This document shows positions 27,894 to 35,506 of a DNA stretch of 64,000 nt, in pieces. The DNA is taken from contig CALNYZ010000044.1 in the NCBI GenBank assembly GCA_942490945.1, positions 892,024 through 956,023 of the forward strand, given 5' to 3'. Source of the stretch: CALNYZ01 sp942490945 (GTDB lineage: Bacteria > Pseudomonadota > Gammaproteobacteria > UBA6429 > Thiohalophilaceae). Every line of letters starts with the position of its first letter. Positions within the stretch are counted from its first letter, which is position 1. The translations under genes were made by a program, and so were the position numbers. The notes below the pieces were generated by a model that was given only the letters and a program-made list of their open reading frames with translations, made no database searches and was not told the DNA's origin.

Positions 27894-29135
27894 TCAGGAA
27901 GAAGCCTGGATCAAGGTTGCGAGTTCTTTATAAATGAGGAACGCTGTTTTGGCCTGGCCGGAAACATTCAAGTGGCCATCGAATAGATAAAAGTCATTCG
28001 CGTTCAGGTGGGGAGCCAGATCCACGAATGGAATCCCGTCATTCTCCAGCCATCGGATCAGGGACTGCCGGATACCCTTTAATTCTTGCAGGCTCTGCGG
28101 AATTGCGATGTAGCCGAGGTTCTGCTTCAGGTGGGACGCGTATTGTTCCGGGAATACCTGGTAAGGGCTGGGATACAGAACAAGCAGGAACGGAATTTTT
28201 CGCTGGGAACAGACAAAATACATTTCGTACAGCGTGTCAAACGTATTCCGGATGTCGTCATCGGAAAAGGCGTCTGTGGACGAGGGGCCTCCTGAGGTAA
28301 ACGATCCGACCAGGTAACTGGGATTGATTTTACCTGAAAAGAAATCTTCCCGGATGTTCACGGGAATCCGCTCAAGATGCCGCTCAAACGCCTCCCTGGA
28401 TAACCCGCTTTCCTGAAAATAAAAATTGCGGTTGATGGGTCTGCCGTAAAAAAATTCCCAGTATTTGTTTGTATTCACTCTGGGTTGCAGGGTGGTGCCC
28501 CCTTTGAGTCCTGTGGCCAGGAGAGTCCGCAGGAAACCGAGCCGCCAGGGTCGGTCCTCCATTTTGGGATTTAAATCGACCGGCAGTGTTTTTCGAACCT
28601 TGTATCCATTGGGGACAGGGTGGTGGCGTGCCCCGATGAAATCGTTTCCCATGAACAGCCCGACCACGACGGCGCGGGGATTGAAGGCGAGCCCGAACCG
28701 GATCAAATTGAAAAAGTAAGCGGGCGGACCGGTCATGGTTTGACCGGCATTGACGATCCGGATGTTTTGCGATGCGGGCTGTTCTCTTAAAAGGTTTTCA
28801 ACCAGGTTGGAAGCGCGCTGGTTTTCGTCGACCCCGAAACCTTCGACAAAGCTGTCTCCGAGGAACAGGATGATTTCGCCCTCTGCCAGCAGGGTTTCAA
28901 AGTCCGGGCCTCGAAAACCTTCGGAGTTGAAGTTCAAATCAATCTCAAAATCTTTTTGCGCGAGGTGTATCCGGGCACCGGGAAGAATGTCACCGAACGG
29001 AGGATGCGGGGCCAGAGCCTTGGGGAAATGGTAATGAGAAGACAGAATCCATTCACCCAGCCCGAGGGACAGAGTGAGGGAAAAAGCGATCAGAGCACTT
29101 GAAGCCAGAAGTTGGTTGTGCTTCCTCCTGAACAT
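27894..29135 (-). CDS. SGNH/GDSL-type hydrolase-like protein (possible acyl esterase or acetyltransferase relative)
   Basis: 413 residues with an N-terminal membrane anchor at about 10-32. The SGNH signature is GEIILFLGDSFVEGFGVDENQR near residue 90 (block I Ser), then RAVVVGLFMGNDFIG near 165 (block III Asn) and a C-terminal FVDLAPHLNANDFYLFDGHLNVSGQAKTAF supplying the Asp-His pair. AlgX/AlgJ-like polysaccharide O-acetylation enzymes and some lipases share this layout. The substrate is unknown. It is the third gene of a minus-strand cluster, 13 bases after the stop of 29149-29922. Confidence 0.8.
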   Translation of the reverse strand: MFRRKHNQLLASSALIAFSLTLSLGLGEWILSSHYHFPKALAPHPPFGDILPGARIHLAQKDFEIDLNFNSEGFRGPDFETLLAEGEIILFLGDSFVEGFGVDENQRASNLVENLLREQPASQNIRIVNAGQTMTGPPAYFFNLIRFGLAFNPRAVVVGLFMGNDFIGARHHPVPNGYKVRKTLPVDLNPKMEDRPWRLGFLRTLLATGLKGGTTLQPRVNTNKYWEFFYGRPINRNFYFQESGLSREAFERHLERIPVNIREDFFSGKINPSYLVGSFTSGGPSSTDAFSDDDIRNTFDTLYEMYFVCSQRKIPFLLVLYPSPYQVFPEQYASHLKQNLGYIAIPQSLQELKGIRQSLIRWLENDGIPFVDLAPHLNANDFYLFDGHLNVSGQAKTAFLIYKELATLIQASS

Positions 29136-29148
29136 GGCTCAATGAATA

Positions 29149-29922
29149 TCAAAAGGTGGACAATTCCTTGAAACGCGACCGACACAAAGGATTCTTGGAA
29201 GTTTCCATGATCATGGATTCGTTGACCTGAAAATTTGGGATCGCGATCTTTTTGTAATAGTGGGAAAATGCCGCCCACAGTGTCGGCAGGTCATGACATT
29301 CGTTGCAGATGGAAAGAATTCCGGCCATTTTGGCAACCAACGGGCCTTCGGCCCCGGGAAACAGCACAAACAACTGCATGGCCAAATCGTACAGCATCTG
29401 GTTGAGTTCCCCCAGGGCTTTCCTGAGGTGGGGGAATTTATTGACGTTGTTCTTGGGGCCTTCCAGCCTGTGCGCGGCGGCAAGTTCGGATTTGATCAGG
29501 CCGATCCGTGGCGTTATTTCATTCCAGATATTCTGGTTGGCCAACCGGTCGGTAAACCTAGAGCGGGCCTGCCTGTCCGAAAAAATTTTTTCAAAACTGG
29601 CGAGGATGATCTGACCTTCCCGGAGACGGTCGTTGTAGGTCTGGCGGATTTTCTGTTCGATTTCCTTGTCAAATCCCTGCATGCGTTTGAAAAATTCGTT
29701 GCGGTCTTCCAGTTCATCGTCCTGCAGTTTTTGTACAGACAGATTCAGTTCCTCAAGCAATTCATTTTTCATTTTTGGCGGGTACCAGAAATCAATTTCC
29801 CGGAGGATGATGTTGACCCGGTTTAAAATTTCGCGGCCGAACACTTTTTCATGATGCGGGGTGATGGCCACCCCCAGGCCGGATTTCTCCCCGGTATCCA
29901 CCACGATATTGAAGTCAACCAC
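29149..29922 (-). CDS. hypothetical protein of a three-gene cluster
   Basis: 257 residues, soluble, mainly helical, with charged segments such as KNELLEELNLSVQKLQDDELEDR and a C-terminal ICNECHDLPTLWAAFSHYY. The first ordinary start is GTG at 29922. The frame is open further upstream into the preceding gene, through FEQLESIFGKLA, which looks like coding sequence, so the true N-terminus may lie upstream at a rare start codon near 29979. The stretch overlaps the end of 29975-31027, suggesting coupling. I do not recognise the family. Confidence 0.65.
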   Translation of the reverse strand: MVDFNIVVDTGEKSGLGVAITPHHEKVFGREILNRVNIILREIDFWYPPKMKNELLEELNLSVQKLQDDELEDRNEFFKRMQGFDKEIEQKIRQTYNDRLREGQIILASFEKIFSDRQARSRFTDRLANQNIWNEITPRIGLIKSELAAAHRLEGPKNNVNKFPHLRKALGELNQMLYDLAMQLFVLFPGAEGPLVAKMAGILSICNECHDLPTLWAAFSHYYKKIAIPNFQVNESMIMETSKNPLCRSRFKELSTF

Positions 29923-29974
29923 TGCCAGTTTTCCAAAAATGGATTCCAGTTGCTCGAAGGACAGGGTCTGGTTT

Positions 29975-31027
29975 TTAATCCCCCTGCATGACCCGGTCCT
30001 TGATCAGGTGATACCGCTTGGCATCGCGGCTTTCCTGGTATTGCTGGTCCAGTTTCTGCAGGGTTTCTGCAAGGGTCGCCTGATCATAGAGCACCAGTTT
30101 TTTACGGAACAGGTTGAACTGCTGAAGAAGGGGTTTGACCCGTTTCATTTCTTCCGTAAAGGAGAATTTTCGCGCTGTTTGTTGATAAAACTGTTCCAGA
30201 AACTCAGCGCCGTAAAAAATATCTCCCATGCGCACTATGGGACGGGAATGGCTTCGAATCTGCTCCAGGAAGTAGCTGAAATTCCCCTCCAGCTTCCATT
30301 CCTTTAAAAGGGATTCCATCGCCTTGCAGATTTCGTAGTAACAGGTGTTGATGTCCCGGTAGGTTTCGAAGGAGTGATCGTAAAACTGATACGGGGAGTA
30401 CACATTGCCCCGCGTTCTGAGTTCCCGGTACCCGGCCTTCCCTTCCGTGCCGTGCAAAAATTCATGGATGGAAATATTGTGGTTTTCCAGGTCCGACACC
30501 AGCGCCTCGATTTCCGGCATGACGGTGTTCTGGGCGTTGAGGGGATCGCCGTAATATTTTTCCAAAAAAACCATTTCGTTGCGTATCTGGGGGATCACCC
30601 AATCAAACGCTTCCCGGCACAGTTCGACCGCTTTCACCACCTCCTGCTTGTGAAGGTCGAGATTGCATTCGTCATGCTCCCGGGCCAGGGTTTCGATGCT
30701 TTTTTTTAACTGGAACAGAATGGAATCAATTTCAACAAGCAGGGAGAGCCGTTGAGGCGGCGAGGGTGGGGTTTGCGCCGCCGGTTCCACAATCTTCAAG
30801 ATGTGGGGAACCTTGTTTCTAAGAGTTTCCAGGGTATCGACAACCCGCGCGCGTTCTTCCTCCGGAGTGTTTCCGTTGGGTTCCAGTTGGTCCGACTTCC
30901 GGATTTTGTCTTCCAGAAGGGTCACCTGGGTGACCAGAAGGTCGATGTTCTCGCGCAGAGACGCTAGTTGTTGGATGCCAATCATTTTAATGGTTTGGCT
31001 GGAATGCATAAAATGAAAACGCTTCAC
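29975..31027 (-). CDS. hypothetical helical protein, first of the three-gene cluster
   Basis: 350 residues, no signal peptide, highly helical, with a coiled-coil N-terminus (ASLRENIDLLVTQVTLLEDK). Later segments (FEQFYQQTARKFSFTEEM, FNLFRKKLVLYDQATLAETLQKLDQ) are amphipathic helices. Alternative starts are GTG 31027, ATG 31009 and ATG 30985. The next two genes follow closely on the same strand. The family is not recognised; a partner or chaperone role for the SGNH protein is a guess. Confidence 0.65.
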   Translation of the reverse strand: MKRFHFMHSSQTIKMIGIQQLASLRENIDLLVTQVTLLEDKIRKSDQLEPNGNTPEEERARVVDTLETLRNKVPHILKIVEPAAQTPPSPPQRLSLLVEIDSILFQLKKSIETLAREHDECNLDLHKQEVVKAVELCREAFDWVIPQIRNEMVFLEKYYGDPLNAQNTVMPEIEALVSDLENHNISIHEFLHGTEGKAGYRELRTRGNVYSPYQFYDHSFETYRDINTCYYEICKAMESLLKEWKLEGNFSYFLEQIRSHSRPIVRMGDIFYGAEFLEQFYQQTARKFSFTEEMKRVKPLLQQFNLFRKKLVLYDQATLAETLQKLDQQYQESRDAKRYHLIKDRVMQGD

Positions 31028-31310
31028 CCCAGCGGGAGCGGAGAGAGAACCCCGCCGGAAATGATTTAATTTTAAGTTAGTGTAGCTTATTCAGGGATTT
31101 ATGGAAGAAAAAATCGTGAAAACGGCCCTTCTTTTCAAAATGATTCGGTGTTTTGAATACCTGCCGAACTTGAAAGCTCCTTCCCTTCCCCACCTGAAAG
31201 AATGCGTTTCAATCTCGCTCTAGAGTTTTACCGGGGAAAGTATTAGGCTGTTGGGAAGAAACCAAAGGCCAATAATGGCGGGAAAAATTACCGGAAGGAA
31301 TTACATTTTT

Positions 31311-32762
31311 ATGAAGGAACGCCTGGGGATATTGAAATGGATTGTTGGCTGTTTACTGGGAGCGCTTTTGTGTGCTCCGGAAAGCTTGTTGAGCCAGGAT
31401 AGCACCTCGGGGAAAGCACCCACTACAAATCTGGTGGCTCCCGCTCTGCCCGCGGGTTCTCCCGATACAAAGCCGAAGAAGGAAATCGATAAGGAAATCG
31501 TAAAAGCCCTGGAGGCTAAAAAGGCACAAACCCACGAGGCGCTTAAAAGCAAACAGGAGGACATAGAAAAAGCCCGGCAGGAGGCCGACAAGGCGATTCA
31601 GGAAAAGCTGTTGCTGGAAAAACAAACCCCGCTGACTCAAAAGGAAATCCAGGTCAAGCGCGGGGAGATCAGGACCCTGGAAAAGGAGTTGGCGCTTTCG
31701 CCCAATCTGGAAATAAAAAAAAGATTGAAGGCGTTGCGGGAGGAAGCTTCAAAAGCCGAACAACAGCTTCAAGTGAACCAGAAAAAACTGTCCACCGCCG
31801 AAGCCAATGTGGAACTGGCCCAGGGGCGTATTTCCTACAATCAACAGGCGATCGAGGACCTGCAGAAGGAACTGGGGGATTTAAAGAGGGAAAAGGCGGC
31901 CAGGAGGGGCTGGGTCGACAAGTCGATTGATTCTGCATTGATTTTTCTGGTAGGGATCGTCTTGTGGAAAATAAAGAAATACGCTATCCGGAAATTTGAA
32001 GGGGCCATCACCGACAAAGACGCCATCCGCGAAAGTGAGGTCGTGTTACGCCTCAAAACCATGACCGCCATTTTCCAATGGTTGCTTTCCATCATTATCA
32101 TTGGGATCGTGGCCTACATGATTCTCGAAGAGTTCGGCCTGAACATGACCCCCTTGCTCGCCGGGGTGGGGATTGTCGGCCTGGCTTTCGGCTTCGGAGG
32201 GCAATACCTGATTCGAGATATTATCAACGGGATTTTCATCCTGATTGAGAATCAATACAATATCAACGATGTCATCAAGATTGGGGACATTGGCGGATTG
32301 GTCGAAGGGGTGAACCTCCGTTACACCCGCCTGCGTGATGTGGAAGGCCGTGTTATTTACATCCCCAACGGGGAAATCAAGGTTGTCATCAATTTCACCA
32401 AGGAATTTTCCCAGGCTGTCCTCGATATTGGCGTGGCTTATAAGGAAAATGTCGACAAGGTGATGGACGTCATGCGCCAGGTGGGTGCGGAAATGCGCCA
32501 GGATGATTATTTCCGGAAAATTATCCTGGAGGACCTGGAAATGCTGGGGGTCGATGCCCTTGCGGATTCCCAGGTGACGATCCGTTGCCGGATCAAGACC
32601 AAGCCGATCAAGCAGTGGGAGGTCGCCCGCGAATTTCGTCGCCGCATCAAAAACCGATTTGACGAACTCGGCATCGAGATTCCATTTCCGCATCGTACCC
32701 TTTACACGGGTACCGGTCCGGAGAACGACTGGCTGAAAAAGCTGGCGCAGGAGAGAGGTTGA
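31311..32762 (+). CDS. MscS-family mechanosensitive channel with periplasmic coiled coil
   Basis: 483 residues from the ATG at 31311, which follows GGAAGGAA; an upstream in-frame start at 31251 is less likely. The N-terminus (KWIVGCLLGALLCAPESLLS) is a signal peptide. A long coiled coil covers about 60-190, followed by membrane helices around 210-230 and 260-320 and the MscS core: GIVGLAFGFGGQYLIRDIINGIFILIENQY, GDIGGLVEGVNLRYTRLRD and IPNGEIKVV. This domain forms the pore-lining TM3 and beta domain. It releases osmolytes on hypo-osmotic shock. The C-terminal cytoplasmic domain is complete. Confidence 0.92.
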   Translation: MKERLGILKWIVGCLLGALLCAPESLLSQDSTSGKAPTTNLVAPALPAGSPDTKPKKEIDKEIVKALEAKKAQTHEALKSKQEDIEKARQEADKAIQEKLLLEKQTPLTQKEIQVKRGEIRTLEKELALSPNLEIKKRLKALREEASKAEQQLQVNQKKLSTAEANVELAQGRISYNQQAIEDLQKELGDLKREKAARRGWVDKSIDSALIFLVGIVLWKIKKYAIRKFEGAITDKDAIRESEVVLRLKTMTAIFQWLLSIIIIGIVAYMILEEFGLNMTPLLAGVGIVGLAFGFGGQYLIRDIINGIFILIENQYNINDVIKIGDIGGLVEGVNLRYTRLRDVEGRVIYIPNGEIKVVINFTKEFSQAVLDIGVAYKENVDKVMDVMRQVGAEMRQDDYFRKIILEDLEMLGVDALADSQVTIRCRIKTKPIKQWEVAREFRRRIKNRFDELGIEIPFPHRTLYTGTGPENDWLKKLAQERG

Positions 32763-32813
32763 AGGAGAAGCCGCTGGGCGTCCTGGAGGGGAGTGTTGAC
32801 GGATCTCACCCGG

Positions 32814-33608
32814 TCAATCCTGGCAGTCGAGAATTTCCCCTGAAACCGTTTCCGATTCGCCAGTTTCAGTCGCGCTGTCCCAGTTTACCTTGAGGTTTTC
32901 AGGAAGGCGGGTGGCCTTGTTGAGCAAGGCTTTTGCCACCTGCGCACAACACAGGCCGCTCACGTTGTCCAGGCAGGCTCCACTCAGGTCGGTGTTGCCG
33001 AAGCTGGCATCGGTGAGAATTGCGGAATCCAGGTCTGCATTTTTCAGGTTGGCGTTTTCCAGAGCCACGCCCGTCAGATCGGCGTGTCCCAGGTCCGCTC
33101 CGGCGAGGTTTGCCTCCTGCAAATTGGCGCCGGCCAGTTTGGCGTACCTCAGGTCCGCCCCTTCCAGGTTGGCCCCATACAATTGCGCTTCCCGCAGGTC
33201 GGAGGCTTTTATGTCCGCGCCCTTCAGGGAGGCATCGACCAGATACGCTTTGGTCATGTAAATTCCGGTCTGGTCCGTGTGGTCCATTTGAGCCCGATGC
33301 AGAATGCTTTCGCGGAAGTCCGCTCCTTCCAGGGTGGAGTTTTCGAAGCACGCATCCGTCAGGTCCGACCCGCTGGCATTGACCTCGGTCAGGTCCGCCC
33401 CCGTGAAATCGGCTTCCGTGATGTCGGACTGGCGCAAACGTGCCCGGCACAAGGTCGCATTTTTAAAAGACGTTCCGCGAAGCGCCGTCCCGGTGAGGTC
33501 CGCTTCCACCAGATTTCCCTCGCTCAGGTCCATCCCGGACAAATCGAGATTCGTGAGGTCTTTCCCCGACAATTTGTTTTTGGATGCCACCACCTGCTCT
33601 GGGTTCAT
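32814..33608 (-). CDS. pentapeptide-repeat protein
   Basis: From the ATG at 33608 (SD GAGGAG upstream) the product has 264 residues, almost entirely of pentapeptide repeats A(D/N)Lxx and similar, from residue 12 (LSGKDLTNLDLSGMDLSEGNL) to about 228. These fold into a right-handed quadrilateral beta-helix. The C-terminal part has Cys residues (GACLDNVSGLCCAQ). Such proteins bind partner proteins, including DNA gyrase, but no role is shown here. A TTG at 33638 is an upstream in-frame start. It is convergent with the MscS channel gene. Confidence 0.85.
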   Translation of the reverse strand: MNPEQVVASKNKLSGKDLTNLDLSGMDLSEGNLVEADLTGTALRGTSFKNATLCRARLRQSDITEADFTGADLTEVNASGSDLTDACFENSTLEGADFRESILHRAQMDHTDQTGIYMTKAYLVDASLKGADIKASDLREAQLYGANLEGADLRYAKLAGANLQEANLAGADLGHADLTGVALENANLKNADLDSAILTDASFGNTDLSGACLDNVSGLCCAQVAKALLNKATRLPENLKVNWDSATETGESETVSGEILDCQD

Positions 33609-33875
33609 GGACAATAAGACTCCTCGAAAATGAAGCAAATCTAGGACAGGTCGGCTGGATTGTCAATTTCCCGGCTGGCCCAGCGTCAAAACTTGCTTCG
33701 ATCGGCAAAAATGTTCGAGGGATTGTCGCCTCCACGGCCCGGCCCGCCCCCTCCCGAAATCATATAACCCCTTTTAATTTATAGGTTTATGTTTATTTGT
33801 GGGTGGGGCGGTGTTTTGGTACAGTCCTTGCTTTTTATTTTGTGAAAGAAAATGAATTTTATCCAGGAGCGTCTC

Positions 33876-34031
33876 ATGAAAAACCCGAAGCAGAAACCCA
33901 ATTCAAAAAAGAAGGACCAGGGCCGCGAATGCCAGCCGGAACTGTGCCCCAGTGCCCAGCGTGAACTGTATCTGGAGCATCTTATGGACATGACACTTGG
34001 GGTGTTGGACCGTGGGCTCCGGAAAAACTGA
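33876..34031 (+). CDS. small basic/Cys-containing ORF, 51 residues
   Basis: The ATG at 33876 has AGGAG at good spacing. The peptide begins with a Lys/Asn-rich basic segment and then reads QGRECQPELCPSAQRELYLE, ending LGVLDRGLRKN. The next ORF follows after one base. No family is recognised. An ATG at 33852 in frame would add eight residues. Support rests on the Shine-Dalgarno and on the tandem arrangement; the coding potential is modest. Confidence 0.45.
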   Translation: MKNPKQKPNSKKKDQGRECQPELCPSAQRELYLEHLMDMTLGVLDRGLRKN

Positions 34032-34032
34032 A

Positions 34033-34218
34033 ATGAAAACCCATGTCTCCGGCGATCTCCCCCATCCTCGCCCTGGTGGCCGGTCAGGACCGCCCACCAC
34101 TTTGAACACCCGGCCAGGTGAATTGAGCGCAGGGAATACCCGCCGCAACCGCGACCTGGAAAAACAGTTGCGGATAGCTGTGGCCCGCGCCATAGAAGAA
34201 ACATTTGGGCGAGACTGA
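34033..34218 (+). CDS. small ORF, 61 residues, coupled to the preceding one
   Basis: The ATG at 34033 is one base after the TGA of the 51-residue ORF. The peptide is Pro/Gly-rich in the first half and ends with a helical segment (NRDLEKQLRIAVARAIEETFGRD). An in-frame ATG upstream (33997) exists but overlaps the previous ORF. No family is recognised. The tandem spacing suggests translational coupling, but both could be shadow ORFs. Confidence 0.35.
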   Translation: MKTHVSGDLPHPRPGGRSGPPTTLNTRPGELSAGNTRRNRDLEKQLRIAVARAIEETFGRD

Positions 34219-34338
34219 CCCTCCTCCCGCTTCATCCTGCTCTGACAAAAATCCCCGGCTGGTCCTCACGCCGCATCTGTGTTAAATGAAAGGTGCTGTG
34301 CCTATTGCATCCTTCTGCAATGTTGTGTGCTGAGGACC

Positions 34339-35226
34339 ATGAATCGACGACATCTGTTTTGTTTTGGGTTGGGGTACACCGGCAAGGCTTTGGGCGATGC
34401 CCTGTTGCAATCGGGCTGGCGTGTTTCCGGAACCTGTCGCACCCCCGGCAAAAAAGAAACCCTGATAAAAGCGGGGTATGAGACCTTCCTGTTTGAAAAC
34501 GCTGAATTCGATCCGGGCCTTGTTGGCGCGTTGGCAGACGCCGATTGCGTCCTGTCGACCATTCCCCCTTCCGCGGATGGCGACCCGGTGCTGAGTCGTT
34601 TTCATGACGCTCTGGTTTCCGGGAACTCCCGTTCCTGGGTGGGGTACCTTTCCACCACCGGGGTGTATGGCAACCGGGACGGGGCGATTGTCGATGAAGA
34701 CAGTCCGACGCAACCGGACAGCGAACGCGGCCAGCGCCGGGTAGAGGCCGAGGCCCGGTGGATGGAACTGCTCACGGAATATCATCTGCCGGTTCATCTG
34801 TTCCGACTGGCGGCAATATACGGTCCCGGAAGAAACGCGTTGGCGCGGGCGCTTTCAGGAAAGGCCAAACGAATTGACAAGCCGGGGCTGGTGTTTTCCC
34901 GCATTCATATCGAAGATGTGGTGCAGGTCCTGCGGGCGTCGGTGGACCGGGGCCATCCGGGGCGGGCTTATAACCTGGCGGACGATGAACCTGCGGCGCC
35001 GGAAGAGGTGGTCCGCTTTGCCTGTGACCTGCTGAAAATGGAACCGCCGCCCCTCCAGGCGTTGAGCGAAGCGGGCTTGTCGCCATTGGGATTCAGTTTT
35101 TATCAGGACAACAAGCGGGTGGCCAATGAACGCATTAAATCGGAACTGAGGGTTTCCCTTCGATTCCCCGACTACCGCGTCGGCTTGACGCACCTGCTCG
35201 CCACCCTCGACCCACCCCAAGCCTGA
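34339..35226 (+). CDS. NAD-dependent epimerase/dehydratase-like SDR protein
   Basis: 295 residues from the ATG at 34339, with TGAGGA just upstream. It opens with the Rossmann motif FCFGLGYTGKALGDALLQSGW, then CRTPGKKETL. The segment YLSTTGVYGNRDGAIVDEDSPTQP, RVEAEARW and the tail-loop RLAAIYGPGRNAL resemble the atypical SDR YeeZ-like group. The canonical Tyr-X-X-X-Lys catalytic motif is not evident. The substrate is unknown. It lies convergent to a small minus-strand gene at 35237. Confidence 0.85.
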   Translation: MNRRHLFCFGLGYTGKALGDALLQSGWRVSGTCRTPGKKETLIKAGYETFLFENAEFDPGLVGALADADCVLSTIPPSADGDPVLSRFHDALVSGNSRSWVGYLSTTGVYGNRDGAIVDEDSPTQPDSERGQRRVEAEARWMELLTEYHLPVHLFRLAAIYGPGRNALARALSGKAKRIDKPGLVFSRIHIEDVVQVLRASVDRGHPGRAYNLADDEPAAPEEVVRFACDLLKMEPPPLQALSEAGLSPLGFSFYQDNKRVANERIKSELRVSLRFPDYRVGLTHLLATLDPPQA

Positions 35227-35236
35227 ACCCTTAGGC

Positions 35237-35428
35237 TCAATCCTTCCATGGAAGGGCCGCGATCATATTCCAGATGAAGGACGCCACAATCAACGCCAGC
35301 GCGATCACCGCCGCGTAAACGCTGATGACGTCTTTTTTTTGCTTCGGCGTGAGGGACTCGGGGTCTTCCCGATCCGGTTTTTCCTGGGACACGGCGTTCT
35401 GTTCCTTTTTGCGTATGGATCGTTCCAT
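35237..35428 (-). CDS. small single-pass membrane protein
   Basis: 63 residues: a charged N-terminal 30 residues (KKEQNAVSQEKPDREDPESLTPKQKKD) and one C-terminal membrane helix (VYAAVIALALIVASFIWNMIAALPW). The ATG is at 35428. It is divergent to the MHYT gene, 79 bases away. Topology and function are unknown. Such tails are common in uncharacterised small proteins of environmental bacteria. Confidence 0.65.
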   Translation of the reverse strand: MERSIRKKEQNAVSQEKPDREDPESLTPKQKKDVISVYAAVIALALIVASFIWNMIAALPWKD

Positions 35429-35506
35429 TCAGGGACTCTGTTACAATATAATACTGGAATTCCGCATGGGAGCCTAACTCCCCAGATATTTTTTAAAGGG
35501 ACCCCT

